A stretch of 64,000 nucleotides of DNA from Leucobacter luti (GTDB lineage Bacteria > Actinomycetota > Actinomycetes > Actinomycetales > Microbacteriaceae): positions 1 through 64,000 of the forward strand of contig NZ_SHKI01000004.1 in the NCBI RefSeq assembly GCF_004217175.1, read 5' to 3'. This document shows positions 19,732 to 28,353 of this stretch, in pieces. Each line of letters starts with the position of its first letter. Positions within the stretch are counted from its first letter, which is position 1. A model generated the notes under the pieces. The model did no database searches, was not told the origin of the DNA, and saw only the letters and a program-made list of their open reading frames with translations. Made by a program: the position numbers and the translations under genes.

Positions 19732-20634
19732 ATGACCGCTCCACTGCCCACTCCGTCCAGCGATCTCGCGTTCGCCCTGGAGCTCGCCGAGCTCGCCGAC
19801 GCGGTCTCGCTCCCCCGTTTCCGCGCGGCCGATCTCGCAGTGTCAACGAAGCCGGATCGCACCTTCGTCACCGACGCCGATCAGGCCGTCGAGCGGACCC
19901 TCCGCGAGCGCATCGACGCGGTCTACCCGGGCGACAGCTTCCTTGGCGAGGAGTCTGGCACGGCGGAACGCGGCACTCGTCGCTGGATCATCGACCCGAT
20001 CGACGGCACCTCGAACTTCCTGCGCGGCGTGCCCAACTGGGCCACGCTGATCGCGCTTGAGGTCGACGGCGAACAGACGGTCGGCGTGGTGTCCGCCCCG
20101 GCGTTCGGCGCGCGCTGGTGGGCCGAGACCGGCGGGGGCGCATGGGGCCAGCAGGCCGGGGAAGAGCCGCGGCGGCTGCGTGTCTCCGGCGTCGCGGACC
20201 TTGCGCACGCGTCGCTGAGTTTCCAGAGCATCGAGCAGTGGGACCTCGCGGGGTACCTCCACCCGCTCATCGAGCTCAGCCGGGCCGTGTGGCGCGATCG
20301 CGCCTACGGCGACATGTGGTCGTACATGCTGCTCGCCGAGGGCCTCGTCGACATCGTGGCCGAGTTCGACGTGAAGCCCTACGACCTCGCCGCGCTCGTG
20401 CCAATCGTGCGCGAGGCCGGCGGCCGCTTCACCGACATCGCGGGAGCCGAGAGCGCCTGGAACGGCAGCTCGCTCGCAACAAACGGTGCGCTGCACGAGG
20501 CGGTGCTCAGCACGGTGGCCGCGGCTCACGGCGCGGCGGCGACCAGCGGATCGAGCGCCGCGGCCGGCGGCGCGGCACCGGTCAGCGACTCGGATCAGGG
20601 CAGCACCGGAGCTCACGCGGGAGGCGCGCGATGA
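19732..20634 (+). CDS. hisN: Inositol monophosphatase-family phosphatase, probable histidinol-phosphatase HisN
   Basis: Mg2+/Li+-sensitive phosphatase fold; in actinobacteria the HisN member removes phosphate from histidinol phosphate. ATG 19732 with AAGGGC about 8 nt upstream gives 300 aa. Metal-site motifs are GEESG and WIIDPIDGTSNFLRG, then the C-terminal DVKPYDLAALVPIVREAGG. The last 40 residues are Ala/Ser/Gly-rich and unlike the family. Its stop overlaps the next gene (ATGA). Other inositol-phosphatase activities cannot be excluded, as no other his gene is close. Confidence 0.85.
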   Translation: MTAPLPTPSSDLAFALELAELADAVSLPRFRAADLAVSTKPDRTFVTDADQAVERTLRERIDAVYPGDSFLGEESGTAERGTRRWIIDPIDGTSNFLRGVPNWATLIALEVDGEQTVGVVSAPAFGARWWAETGGGAWGQQAGEEPRRLRVSGVADLAHASLSFQSIEQWDLAGYLHPLIELSRAVWRDRAYGDMWSYMLLAEGLVDIVAEFDVKPYDLAALVPIVREAGGRFTDIAGAESAWNGSSLATNGALHEAVLSTVAAAHGAAATSGSSAAAGGAAPVSDSDQGSTGAHAGGAR

Positions 20635-21041
20635 GCGGCGTCGCTCGGCCGGCGGCCGCGCCGCACCCGGTGCGCACGGCGCTCCTCGCGCTCGCGTGCG
20701 ACGCGGCGCTCGTGGTGCTGTTTGCAGCGCTCGGCCGCAGCAGTCACGCTCGCGAGGCGACGCTGCTCGGCCTGCTCGAGACGGCCTGGCCGTTCCTCGC
20801 CGGGCTCGCGATCACCTGGATCTCGGCCCGCATTTCGAAGCGTCCGCTGGCGCTCTGGTCCTCCGGGCTGCCGGTGTGGGTGGGCACGGTCGCGATCGGC
20901 CTACTGCTGCGCTGGTGGACCGGCGGCGGCGTCGCGTTCGCGTTCGTGCTCGTCACGATCCTCACGCTCGGCCTGTTTCTGCTCGGCTGGCGCGCGATCG
21001 CGGCCCTCGTGGCGCGGCTGCGCCGCCCGCGCGCGGCCTAG
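20631..21041 (+). CDS. DUF3054 family membrane protein
   Basis: A 136-aa protein with four hydrophobic helices (about 14-34, 46-66, 76-93 and 97-120). The pattern GLLETAWPFLAGLAITW and GTVAIGLLLRWWTGGG is that of DUF3054, a family of unknown function common next to metabolic genes in actinobacteria. It starts within the stop of the hisN-like gene (ATGA overlap), so the two are translationally coupled. Confidence 0.8.
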   Translation: MSGVARPAAAPHPVRTALLALACDAALVVLFAALGRSSHAREATLLGLLETAWPFLAGLAITWISARISKRPLALWSSGLPVWVGTVAIGLLLRWWTGGGVAFAFVLVTILTLGLFLLGWRAIAALVARLRRPRAA

Positions 21042-21095
21042 CCGCGAGAGGTTCCCCGCCGCGGGCCGGGCACAGCCCGCGGCGAGAAGTGTGTG

Positions 21096-21130
21096 CGGGC
21101 CCGGCGGCGCGTGGCGCCACGCCGGGCCCG
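21096..21130. terminator. Hairpin between convergent DUF3054 and gap genes
   Basis: An 11-bp stem (21096-21106 with 21120-21130) and, 12 bp to the left, a second 10-bp stem (21057-21066 with 21075-21084). Neither has a T run. Their place between two convergent genes suggests termination. Confidence 0.45.
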
Positions 21131-21146
21131 AGGTGGGTGCTCGCGC

Positions 21147-22151
21147 CTAGCCGGCGGCGAGCAGCTCCATCGCGGCCACCGCGCGGTTCGAGAAGCCCCA
21201 CTCGTTGTCGTACCAGGCCACCACCTTGACGTGGCGGCCATCGACGTGGGTGAGCTCGGAGTCGAAAATCGAGGAGTGCGGGTTGCCCACAATGTCGGTG
21301 GACACGAGCGGCTCTTCGGAGTACTCGAGCACACCGGCGAGCGGGCCCTCGGCGGCCGCGGCGCGGTACGCGGCGAGCACGTCGTCGCGCGACACCTCAC
21401 GGGAGACCGTCGCGTGCAGCTCCACGATCGAGCCGACCGGCACGGGGACGCGGAGCGAGCTCCCCGAGAGCTTGCCGTCGAGCTGCGGCAGAACGAGGCC
21501 GATCGCCTTCGCGGCCCCCGTTGAGGTCGGGACGATGTTGAGGGCGGCGGCGCGCGCGCGGCGCAGATCGTCGTGCGGCGCGTCCTGGAGACGCTGATCC
21601 TGCGTGTAGGCGTGCACGGTGCTCATCGAGCCGTACTCGATCCCCGCGAGACGGTCGAGCACCTGCGCCAGCGGCGCGAGTGCGTTCGTGGTGCACGACG
21701 CGTTCGAGACGATGCGGTGCTCTGCCGGATCGTAGAGGTGGTCGTTGACCCCCACGACGACCGTGAGATCGGCGCCCTTGGACGGCGCGCTCACGAGGAC
21801 GCGCTGTGCCCCGGCGTCAATGTGCTGCTGCGCCGCGGTGGCATCGGTGAAGAAACCCGTCGACTCAAGCACCACGTCGACGCCGAGCTCGCCCCACGGC
21901 AGTTTCGCGGGCTCGCGCTCCGCGAAGATCCGGATCCGGCGGTCCCCGACCACGAGGGTGTCGCCGTCGAGAGTGACGTCCCAGGGCAGCGCACCATAGA
22001 GGCTGTCGCGTTTGAGCAGGTGCGCCAGTGTGGCGTTGTCGGTGAGATCGTTGACCGCGACCACTTCGAGGTCGCTCCCACTGTTCAGGATCGCGCGCAG
22101 CACGCCCCGCCCAATTCGCCCGAACCCATTGATTGCTACCCGACCGGTCAT
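21147..22151 (-). CDS. gap: Glyceraldehyde-3-phosphate dehydrogenase
   Basis: Glycolytic/gluconeogenic dehydrogenase. ATG 22151 (MTGRVAINGFGRIGRG) gives 334 aa, the standard length. The NAD fold motif GFGRIGR, the catalytic SNASCTTN with its cysteine, and the C-terminal WYDNEWGFSNR are all present. It is monocistronic and not next to pgk or tpi, so it may be a second isoenzyme; the sequence alone does not show which direction it favours. Confidence 0.95.
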   Translation of the reverse strand: MTGRVAINGFGRIGRGVLRAILNSGSDLEVVAVNDLTDNATLAHLLKRDSLYGALPWDVTLDGDTLVVGDRRIRIFAEREPAKLPWGELGVDVVLESTGFFTDATAAQQHIDAGAQRVLVSAPSKGADLTVVVGVNDHLYDPAEHRIVSNASCTTNALAPLAQVLDRLAGIEYGSMSTVHAYTQDQRLQDAPHDDLRRARAAALNIVPTSTGAAKAIGLVLPQLDGKLSGSSLRVPVPVGSIVELHATVSREVSRDDVLAAYRAAAAEGPLAGVLEYSEEPLVSTDIVGNPHSSIFDSELTHVDGRHVKVVAWYDNEWGFSNRAVAAMELLAAG

Positions 22152-22299
22152 CAGTTCCTTTTCCTCTCGCGCTGCACAGTGCAAGCCCTACGACTTCTAG
22201 CCTGGCCCGCCGCGAGCACCAGGACCAGTGGCGGTAATGCCATCCTTCGAACGGATCTCGCCAACCTCCGAGAGCACCACCACGACACGCCGTGGCGGG

Positions 22300-22860
22300 C
22301 TACCGCAGGACGTCGTAGACCACCTTCTGCACGCCGTTTCCATAGGTCTCGGACTCGACCACGGCGAGGCGCTGCGTGGGGTGCGAGGCCGCGCTGAACA
22401 GCCACTTCCCCGCGCCCAGCAGCACCGGGAACACGAGCACGTGGTAGCGGTCGACGAGCCCGGCGGCGGCGAGGGCGTGCCCCAGTTCAAGGCTGCCCTG
22501 CACGAGGATCGGGCCGCCGTCGCCCGCGCGCAGCGCCGCGACCTCGTCGAGCGAACGCAGGATCGTGGCGGGCCAGCGCTCGTCGTCGGCCGCGAGCGAT
22601 GTCGAGACCACAAATCGCGGCATCGCATTGAACGCGGCAAACTCGGCCATGCCTGGCCACACCGGGGCGAACGCCTCGTAGCTGCGCCGCCCAAACAGCA
22701 GCGCGGCCGCTTCCTCCTGCTCCCGACCCTTGATCTCATACGCGGCCGGGTCAAACTCGACGTCCTTGAATGTCCAACCCGCGTTGCGGTACTCGCCGTC
22801 TCCCGGCGCCTCCGCAACGCCGTCGGCTGACACAAATGCGGTGACGATGAGCTGACGCAT
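22300..22860 (-). CDS. Dihydrofolate reductase/RibD C-terminal-like protein
   Basis: A 186-aa protein of the RibD_C/DHFR-like superfamily (MRQLIVTAFVSADGVAE...; LFGRRSYEAFAPVWP; GGPILVQGSLELGHAL; FPVLLGAGKWLF). The fold binds NADPH, but most members of this YwjB/YyaP-type branch have no known substrate. It begins 85 bp below a GlxA-type regulator on the same strand and may be its target. True folate or riboflavin function is unlikely from length and context. Confidence 0.85.
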   Translation of the reverse strand: MRQLIVTAFVSADGVAEAPGDGEYRNAGWTFKDVEFDPAAYEIKGREQEEAAALLFGRRSYEAFAPVWPGMAEFAAFNAMPRFVVSTSLAADDERWPATILRSLDEVAALRAGDGGPILVQGSLELGHALAAAGLVDRYHVLVFPVLLGAGKWLFSAASHPTQRLAVVESETYGNGVQKVVYDVLR

Positions 22861-22945
22861 GCGCGGATCCTGTTCGACGGCGTGAGCGCCGCTGCGGGGG
22901 CTGCGGCGCGATCCGTCGGCACGCGGCGCGGCGGTGAATGCGATC

Positions 22946-24013
22946 CTAGTCCCGGGGTTCGCCCGCGACAAGCGTGTCCGAAGCGGGCCCGCCCGAAGCG
23001 GGCCGGTCCGAGGCGGGCCCGCCCGAAGCAGGCGCGTCCGAAGCGGGCCCGTCCGCGGCAAGCGGGGGCAGCTCCCCCGCCCGCGAGAATGTCCTCCGAT
23101 AGTCGGTGGGGGTGGTGGCGAGTACCCGGCGGAAGTAGCGGCGCAGATTGGTCGCGGTGCCGAGGCCGACCGTCGCCGCGATCTCGTCGATCCCGAGCCC
23201 CGATTCTTCAAGGAGCTCGCGCGCGCGGTCCACACGCGCCCGCATGATCCACTGCATCGGCGCGTACCCGGTCTCGTCGCGGAAGCGGCGGGAGAACGTG
23301 CGCTGGGAGACGCGGGCGTGCGCGGCGAGCTGCGCGATCCCGAGCGGCTCGCCAAGATGGCGCAGCGCCCACTCGCGGGTCTGCGTGAAGCGCTCCCCGT
23401 GCGGCTCAGGCACCCCCTGCGGCACGTACTGCGCCTGCCCACCGCTGCGGTAGGGCGCGGCCACGAGGCGCCTGGCCGCGTGGTTTGCCACGGCCATGCC
23501 CGCCTCCTTGCGGAGGATGTGCAGGCAGAGGTCGATGCCCGAGGCGGCCCCGGCGGACGTGAGCACCGAGCCCTCGTCAACGAACAGCACGCGCTCGTCG
23601 ACCTGAATCTCTGGATAGCGCTCGGCGAGGATCTGGGAGTAGTGCCAGTGCGTCGTGGCGCGGCGTCCGTTGAGCAGCCCCGTCTCGGCGAGCGCGAAGG
23701 CACCGGTCGAGATCGCGGCGAGCCGCGCCCCGCGCGCGTGGGCGGCAGTGAGCGCGCGGGTGAGCTCGACCGGCGGCGGCTCGCGATCCGGGTGCCGGGT
23801 GCCTGGCACGAAGATGAGATCCGCGGTCTCGAGCGCTTCGAGGCCGTGCTCCACGTGGTACGAGAGGCCGTCACCACCGGTGATCAATCCCGGGTGCACC
23901 CCGCACACGTCAACTGTGTAGGGCATGCTCGTGCGCTCCGTGAACACCTGCGCCGGGATGCCGACGTCGAGGGGCTTCGCCCCCTCCAGCACGACCACCG
24001 CGACACGCCTCAT
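22946..24013 (-). CDS. GlxA-family regulator (DJ-1/PfpI domain + AraC helix-turn-helix)
   Basis: A 355-aa DNA-binding regulator. Residues 1-165 form a class I glutamine-amidotransferase-like (DJ-1/PfpI) sensor domain, and about 205-310 the double AraC helix-turn-helix (LGIAQLAAHARVSQRTFSRRFRDE... and GLGIDEIAATVGLGTATNLRRYF). The AraC signature is complete. The last 35 residues are a Pro-Ala-Ser-Asp-Gly repeat coded by 15-bp tandem copies and are absent from typical relatives. It lies upstream of the RibD-like gene in the same direction. The effector is unknown. Confidence 0.9.
   Translation of the reverse strand: MRRVAVVVLEGAKPLDVGIPAQVFTERTSMPYTVDVCGVHPGLITGGDGLSYHVEHGLEALETADLIFVPGTRHPDREPPPVELTRALTAAHARGARLAAISTGAFALAETGLLNGRRATTHWHYSQILAERYPEIQVDERVLFVDEGSVLTSAGAASGIDLCLHILRKEAGMAVANHAARRLVAAPYRSGGQAQYVPQGVPEPHGERFTQTREWALRHLGEPLGIAQLAAHARVSQRTFSRRFRDETGYAPMQWIMRARVDRARELLEESGLGIDEIAATVGLGTATNLRRYFRRVLATTPTDYRRTFSRAGELPPLAADGPASDAPASGGPASDRPASGGPASDTLVAGEPRD
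22976..23065. repeat. 15-bp tandem repeat in the 3' end of the GlxA-type gene
   Basis: Five units of the form GYCCGARGCGGGCCS begin at 22976, 22991, 23006, 23021 and 23036, with a sixth degenerate unit at 23051. They keep the frame and code a five-residue PAS/GGPASD-type repeat at the protein C-terminus. Confidence 0.85.
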
Positions 24014-24114
24014 GGTCCCAGCGTAGGCCGTGCGGGCTGAGCAGCGGCACTTGCACGGCCGGGTGTCGCCAGCGGGGCCGCACCGCCCGCGGGAGCTAGG
24101 TCGCCGGTGGGGCA

Positions 24115-24154
24115 GCAGCACCGGCGGCGCGGCGGCAGCACCGGCGGCGCGGCG
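24115..24154. repeat. Two 20-bp direct repeats before the hutU operator
   Basis: GCAGCACCGGCGGCGCGGCG occurs at 24115-24134 and again at 24135-24154, directly left of the palindrome at 24156. Role unknown. Confidence 0.8.
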
Positions 24155-24155
24155 G

Positions 24156-24183
24156 CTCCCTGTCCGGGATCCCGGACAGGGAG
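24156..24183. promoter_or_regulatory. Palindromic operator upstream of hutU
   Basis: A perfect 28-bp palindrome: CTCCC, then TGTCCGGGATCCCGGACA, then GGGAG. Its 18-bp core recurs as TGTCTGGGGTCCCAGACA between hutH and hutG, the other hut promoter region. It lies about 90 bp before the hutU start. The IclR regulator in the same locus is the obvious candidate to bind it. Confidence 0.75.
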
Positions 24184-24273
24184 CGCACGCCGCGCGTTGC
24201 CGGCAGTGCCGCGGTACGGTGTGATGGGAGCAGCACGCCGCACTGTCGCGGCGCACCACGAAAGGAACCGAGC

Positions 24274-25971
24274 ATGACTCTCCCCGGCGCACGCCCCGTC
24301 CGAGCCCCGCGCGGCACTGACCGATCCGCGAAGAGTTGGCAGACCGAGGCCCCACTGCGCATGCTGATGAACAATCTCGACCCGGAGGTGGCCGAGCGCC
24401 CAGACGATCTGGTCGTGTACGGCGGCACCGGCCGCGCGGCGCGCAGCTGGGAGGCGTACGACGCGATCGTGGACACGCTCCGCGACCTCGAAGACGACGA
24501 GACGCTGCTCGTGCAGTCGGGCAAGCCGGTCGGCGTCTTCCGCACGAACGTGTGGGCACCGCGCGTACTGCTCGCAAACTCGAACCTCGTGGGCGACTGG
24601 GCAAACTGGCCCGAATTCCGCCGCCTCGAGGCCGAGGGCCTCATGATGTACGGCCAGATGACGGCCGGATCCTGGATCTACATCGGCACGCAGGGGATCC
24701 TCCAGGGCACGTTCGAAACGTTCGCCGCGATCGCGCGTAAGCGCTTTGACGGCACACTCGCCGGCACCATCACGCTCACGGGCGGTTGCGGCGGCATGGG
24801 CGGGGCGCAGCCGCTCTCCGTGACGCTCAACGACGGCGCCTGCCTCATCGTTGATGTGGACGAGACGCGACTGCAGCGCCGCGCTGGGAAGCGCTACCTC
24901 GACGAGGTCGTCACGGACCTCGACGAGGCGCTCGCGAAGGTGCAGCTCGCAAAGGACGAGCGGCGCGGCTGGTCCGTGGGTCTCGTGGGCAACGCCGCTG
25001 AGGTGTTCCCCGAGATCCTGCGCCGCCACCGCGCCGGCGAGATCACGATCGACATCGTCACCGATCAGACGAGCGCGCACGACCCGCTCTCGTACCTGCC
25101 CATCGGCTACGAGGTGGCGGATCGGCTGGCCCGCGCGGAGGCCGATCCGGAGGGCTTCACTCGCGATGCCCGCGCCGCAATGGCCGCGCAGGTGCGCGCG
25201 ATGGTCGAGTTCCAGGACGCCGGCGCCGAGGTCTTTGACTACGGCAACTCGATCCGCGACGAAGCCCGCCAGGGCGGCTACGACCGCGCGTTCGAGTTCC
25301 CCGGCTTCGTCCCCGCGTATATCCGCCCCCTCTTCTGCGAGGGGCTCGGGCCGTTCCGCTGGGTCGCGCTCTCAGGAGACCCCGAGGACATCCGGGTCAC
25401 CGACGAGGCGCTGCTCGAGCTGTTCCCCGAGAACGCGCACCTGCACCGCTGGATTCGCGCCGCCCAGGAGCGCGTCGAGTTCGAGGGGCTCCCCGCGCGG
25501 ATCTGCTGGCTCGGCTACGGTGACCGCGCGAAGGCCGCCGTGCGCTTCAACGAACTCGTCGCGGAGGGCAAACTCTCGGCACCGATCGTGATCGGTCGCG
25601 ATCACCTCGACTCAGGCTCCGTCGCCTCGCCGTACCGGGAGACCGAAGCGATGGCCGACGGCTCCGACGCGATCGCCGACTGGCCGCTGCTGAACGCGCT
25701 CACCTCAACGGCGTCCGGCGCCACCTGGGTCTCGCTGCACCACGGCGGCGGCGTCGGCATCGGTCGCTCCATCCACGCCGGGCAGGTCTCGGTCGCAGAC
25801 GGCACCCCCCTCGCCGCAGAAAAGCTGCAGCGCCTACTCACGAACGACCCGGGCATGGGCGTGATCCGGCACGTTGACGCCGGCTACCAGCGGGCCGTCG
25901 ACGTCGCGGCCGAGCGCGGCGTGCGCGTGCCAATGACCCCGGTGATCCGCAACACCGAGCAGGCATGGTAG
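24274..25971 (+). CDS. hutU: Urocanate hydratase
   Basis: Second step of histidine degradation, urocanate to imidazolonepropionate, using NAD+ as electrophile. 565 aa from ATG 24274 with AAAGGA at 24261-24266. Family landmarks: [40 protein letters not shown], the NAD loop [11 protein letters not shown] (about 168-178), and the DQTSAHDPL segment. Length and motif order are normal. It is followed after 10 bp by hutI, with which it forms an operon controlled from the palindromic operator. Confidence 0.97.
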   Translation: MTLPGARPVRAPRGTDRSAKSWQTEAPLRMLMNNLDPEVAERPDDLVVYGGTGRAARSWEAYDAIVDTLRDLEDDETLLVQSGKPVGVFRTNVWAPRVLLANSNLVGDWANWPEFRRLEAEGLMMYGQMTAGSWIYIGTQGILQGTFETFAAIARKRFDGTLAGTITLTGGCGGMGGAQPLSVTLNDGACLIVDVDETRLQRRAGKRYLDEVVTDLDEALAKVQLAKDERRGWSVGLVGNAAEVFPEILRRHRAGEITIDIVTDQTSAHDPLSYLPIGYEVADRLARAEADPEGFTRDARAAMAAQVRAMVEFQDAGAEVFDYGNSIRDEARQGGYDRAFEFPGFVPAYIRPLFCEGLGPFRWVALSGDPEDIRVTDEALLELFPENAHLHRWIRAAQERVEFEGLPARICWLGYGDRAKAAVRFNELVAEGKLSAPIVIGRDHLDSGSVASPYRETEAMADGSDAIADWPLLNALTSTASGATWVSLHHGGGVGIGRSIHAGQVSVADGTPLAAEKLQRLLTNDPGMGVIRHVDAGYQRAVDVAAERGVRVPMTPVIRNTEQAW

Positions 25972-25981
25972 AACGGGTGCC

Positions 25982-27214
25982 ATGAGCCAGTCACTGCTGA
26001 TCGACCACATCGGAGAGCTGACCACCAACGACGCCGAGACCGGCGGGCGCCTCACCGACGCCGCCGTCGTGGTCGCGGACGGCGTGATCGCCTGGGTGGG
26101 GCCAGCGGGCTCTGCCCCGGCCGCGGACGAACGCGTCGACGCGGCCGGCGGCGCCGTGCTGCCCGGCTGGGTTGACTCGCACACACACCTCGTGTTCGCG
26201 GGCGACCGCACCGCCGAGTTCGAGGCGCGGATGGCCGGCGAGGCATATGCCGCGGGCGGCATCAACGTCACCGTAGCCGCGACACGGGCGGCCTCGGACG
26301 CCGAGCTCGCGGCGAACCTCGCCGGGCTCGTGGCCGAGGCGCGGCGCGGCGGAACCACCACGCTCGAAACGAAGACCGGGTACGGGCTGACGGTCGCCGA
26401 CGAGGTGCGCTCGGCGCAGATCGCCGGCGAGCAGGTGGACGCGGTCACGTTCCTCGGGGCGCACCTCGTGCCCGCCGACGCGGATCCGGACGCCTACCTC
26501 GACCTCGTGACCGGTCAAATGCTCGAGGAGGTCGCTCCGCATGTGAGCGCCGTCGACGTGTTTTGCGAGGAGGGCGCGTTCGACCGCGCCGCCTCCGAGC
26601 GGGTGCTCGCCGCGGCCCGCGCCCGCGGCCTCGCCACACGCATGCACGGCAACCAGCTGGGCCACGGGCCCGGCGTGGAGCTCGCCGTGGCGCACGGCTC
26701 GCTCAGCGTGGACCACGTCGGATTCCTCTCCGATGCGGACGTGGCCGCGCTCGCCGGATCCTGGTCCGGGTGGGACCGGGCGGCGGCTAGCGGCGCCCGC
26801 GGCACCGTCGCTACCGTGCTGCCCGCGTGCGACCTGTCGACGCGCGTGCCGCTCGCCCCGGCCCGCCGGCTGCTCGACGCGGGGGTCGAGGTGGCGATCG
26901 CGTCGAACTGCAACCCCGGCACCTCGTACACCAGCTCGATGGCGTTCTGCGTGGCCACAGCGGTGCTCCAGATGCGGCTCACCGTGCCGGAGGCGGTGCG
27001 TGCGGCCACGCTCGGCGGCGCGATCGCGCTCGGCATGCACGAGGACGGCTGGCTCGATCCGCGCGGGGTCGCGCAGCCGCGCGTGGGCGTGATCGCCCCG
27101 GGCGCGCGGGCCGACCTGCAGCTGCTCGACGCACCGGCGGCGACCCACCTTGCCTACCGCCCCGGCATGCCGCTTACGTCGGCCGTCTGGCGCGCGGGCG
27201 AGCGCGTGGCCTAG
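25982..27214 (+). CDS. hutI: Imidazolonepropionase
   Basis: Third step of histidine degradation: Zn2+/Fe-dependent hydrolysis of 4-imidazolone-5-propionate to formiminoglutamate. 410 aa from ATG 25982. The amidohydrolase HxH is DSHTHLVFAG (His67, His69); further metal and catalytic residues appear in KTGYGLT, THFLGAH-type FLGAHLVP, and RMHGNQLG. The SNCNPGTSYTSS segment is typical of HutI. It closes the hutUI operon. Confidence 0.95.
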   Translation: MSQSLLIDHIGELTTNDAETGGRLTDAAVVVADGVIAWVGPAGSAPAADERVDAAGGAVLPGWVDSHTHLVFAGDRTAEFEARMAGEAYAAGGINVTVAATRAASDAELAANLAGLVAEARRGGTTTLETKTGYGLTVADEVRSAQIAGEQVDAVTFLGAHLVPADADPDAYLDLVTGQMLEEVAPHVSAVDVFCEEGAFDRAASERVLAAARARGLATRMHGNQLGHGPGVELAVAHGSLSVDHVGFLSDADVAALAGSWSGWDRAAASGARGTVATVLPACDLSTRVPLAPARRLLDAGVEVAIASNCNPGTSYTSSMAFCVATAVLQMRLTVPEAVRAATLGGAIALGMHEDGWLDPRGVAQPRVGVIAPGARADLQLLDAPAATHLAYRPGMPLTSAVWRAGERVA

Positions 27215-27263
27215 GCGCGCTGCCCGTCCGGGGCGGGGCGGCCGCTCGGCCGCCGTTATCCGC

Positions 27264-27325
27264 CCCTCCCGCGCACATGCGACCCGAAACTCCGGCGAGA
27301 ACCGGGGCGGATGTGCGCGGGAGGG
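27264..27325. terminator. Long-loop inverted repeat between convergent hutI and the IclR gene
   Basis: CCCTCCCGCGCACAT (27264-27278) pairs perfectly with ATGTGCGCGGGAGGG (27311-27325) across a 32-nt loop. No T run. The following 27330-27470 is a G-rich low-complexity stretch with repeated GGGGCGCGG and GCGGTGCCGGAGC units. Position between convergent genes suggests a terminator. Confidence 0.45.
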
Positions 27326-27464
27326 TCGGATCTGTGCGGGCGCCGGCGCGGGGCGCGGGGTGCGGGCCGGGGCGCGGCGGTGCCGGAGCAGGGGCGCGGA
27401 GGCGCGGCGGTGCCGGAGCGCGGGGCGCGGGGCGCGCGCCCGCACCCCGGGCACCGCCGCACCG

Positions 27465-28247
27465 CTACGCCGGGCGGCCGTGAATGCGGACCGAGAGCAG
27501 TTCGGCGGCGGCGCGAAGCTCGGCGGCGAGCCCGTCAAACGCGTCGACCGCGACCTCCCCATCGCGAAACGTGAGCGCGATCGCGGCGACCGGCCAGCTC
27601 CGATGATCGAGCACCGGCACCGCGACCGAGGAGATCCCCTCGGTGACCGCGCCGCGCTCCACGGCGTACCCGCGCGTGACCGTGTCGTCGAGCACGCTGC
27701 GCAGCTTTGAATAGCGGTCGATGTGCTGCTCGCCAGCCACGTCGTGCCGGTGCACGAACGCGGCGCGGTCGGGGAATAGTGCGCGCACCTGGGCTTTTGG
27801 CAGCGCCGCGAGGATGGCGCGGCCGCTCGCCGTGAGGTGCATCGGCAATCGCACGTCGACGTCGGACACGAGGGCCGCGCCCCCGGGAATCCGTTCCTCG
27901 ACCACATAGAGCACGTCACGTCCGTGCGGCACCGCGAGGTGCCCGTTTGCGTGGACCCGGTGCACGAGCGCTGCCACGAGTGGCCGCCCGAGCCGGGCGA
28001 GCGGCTCCTGGCGGGCGTAGGCCGAGCCGAGCTCGAGGGCGGCGATCCCGAGCCCGTAGCGCCGTTCCTCGGGCAGGTGCATCACGAAGCCGTGCTCCTG
28101 GAGCGCGGCGAGCAGGTGGTACACGGTGGAGCGGGGCAGCTCGAGCTGCGTGGCGATCATCGACGCCGGCAACGGCCCCCGCGAGGTGGTGAGCAGCTGA
28201 AGGATTCGCAACGTCTGATCCGCCGCCGGAACCTTCACCTCACTCAT
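27465..28247 (-). CDS. IclR-family transcriptional regulator, probable hut regulator
   Basis: A 260-aa regulator: winged helix-turn-helix at about 8-65 (ASMIATQLELPRSTVYHLLAALQEHGF) and an IclR effector domain at about 80-250 (HLTASGRAILAALP, AVERGAVTEGISSVAVPVLD). It is embedded between hutI and hutH, and two copies of one palindrome precede the hut transcription units, so control of histidine degradation is the likely role. Urocanate or another intermediate is the plausible effector, by analogy with other hut regulators; this is inference. Confidence 0.88.
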   Translation of the reverse strand: MSEVKVPAADQTLRILQLLTTSRGPLPASMIATQLELPRSTVYHLLAALQEHGFVMHLPEERRYGLGIAALELGSAYARQEPLARLGRPLVAALVHRVHANGHLAVPHGRDVLYVVEERIPGGAALVSDVDVRLPMHLTASGRAILAALPKAQVRALFPDRAAFVHRHDVAGEQHIDRYSKLRSVLDDTVTRGYAVERGAVTEGISSVAVPVLDHRSWPVAAIALTFRDGEVAVDAFDGLAAELRAAAELLSVRIHGRPA

Positions 28248-28260
28248 ACCGGAACTCTAG

Positions 28261-28290
28261 CCTGCACCGGCGCGCGATCGCCGGTGCAGG
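28261..28290. promoter_or_regulatory. Inverted repeat between hutH and the IclR gene
   Basis: CCTGCACCGGCG/CGCCGGTGCAGG with a 6-nt spacer, 13 bp upstream of the IclR start and downstream of the hutH stop. It has no T run and does not match the hut palindrome. It may be a hutH terminator or a site controlling the regulator gene. Confidence 0.4.
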
Positions 28291-28353
28291 CGGCGGGCGC
28301 CGGCGCAAGCACGCAGGCACGGGTGCGGGTGCCCACAGCCGCGCCCACCCGAA

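Noticed and set aside
25991..27919. Long minus-strand frame over hutI and into the IclR gene
   Set aside because: It crosses two real genes in a wrong frame, and its composition is that of an antisense shadow.
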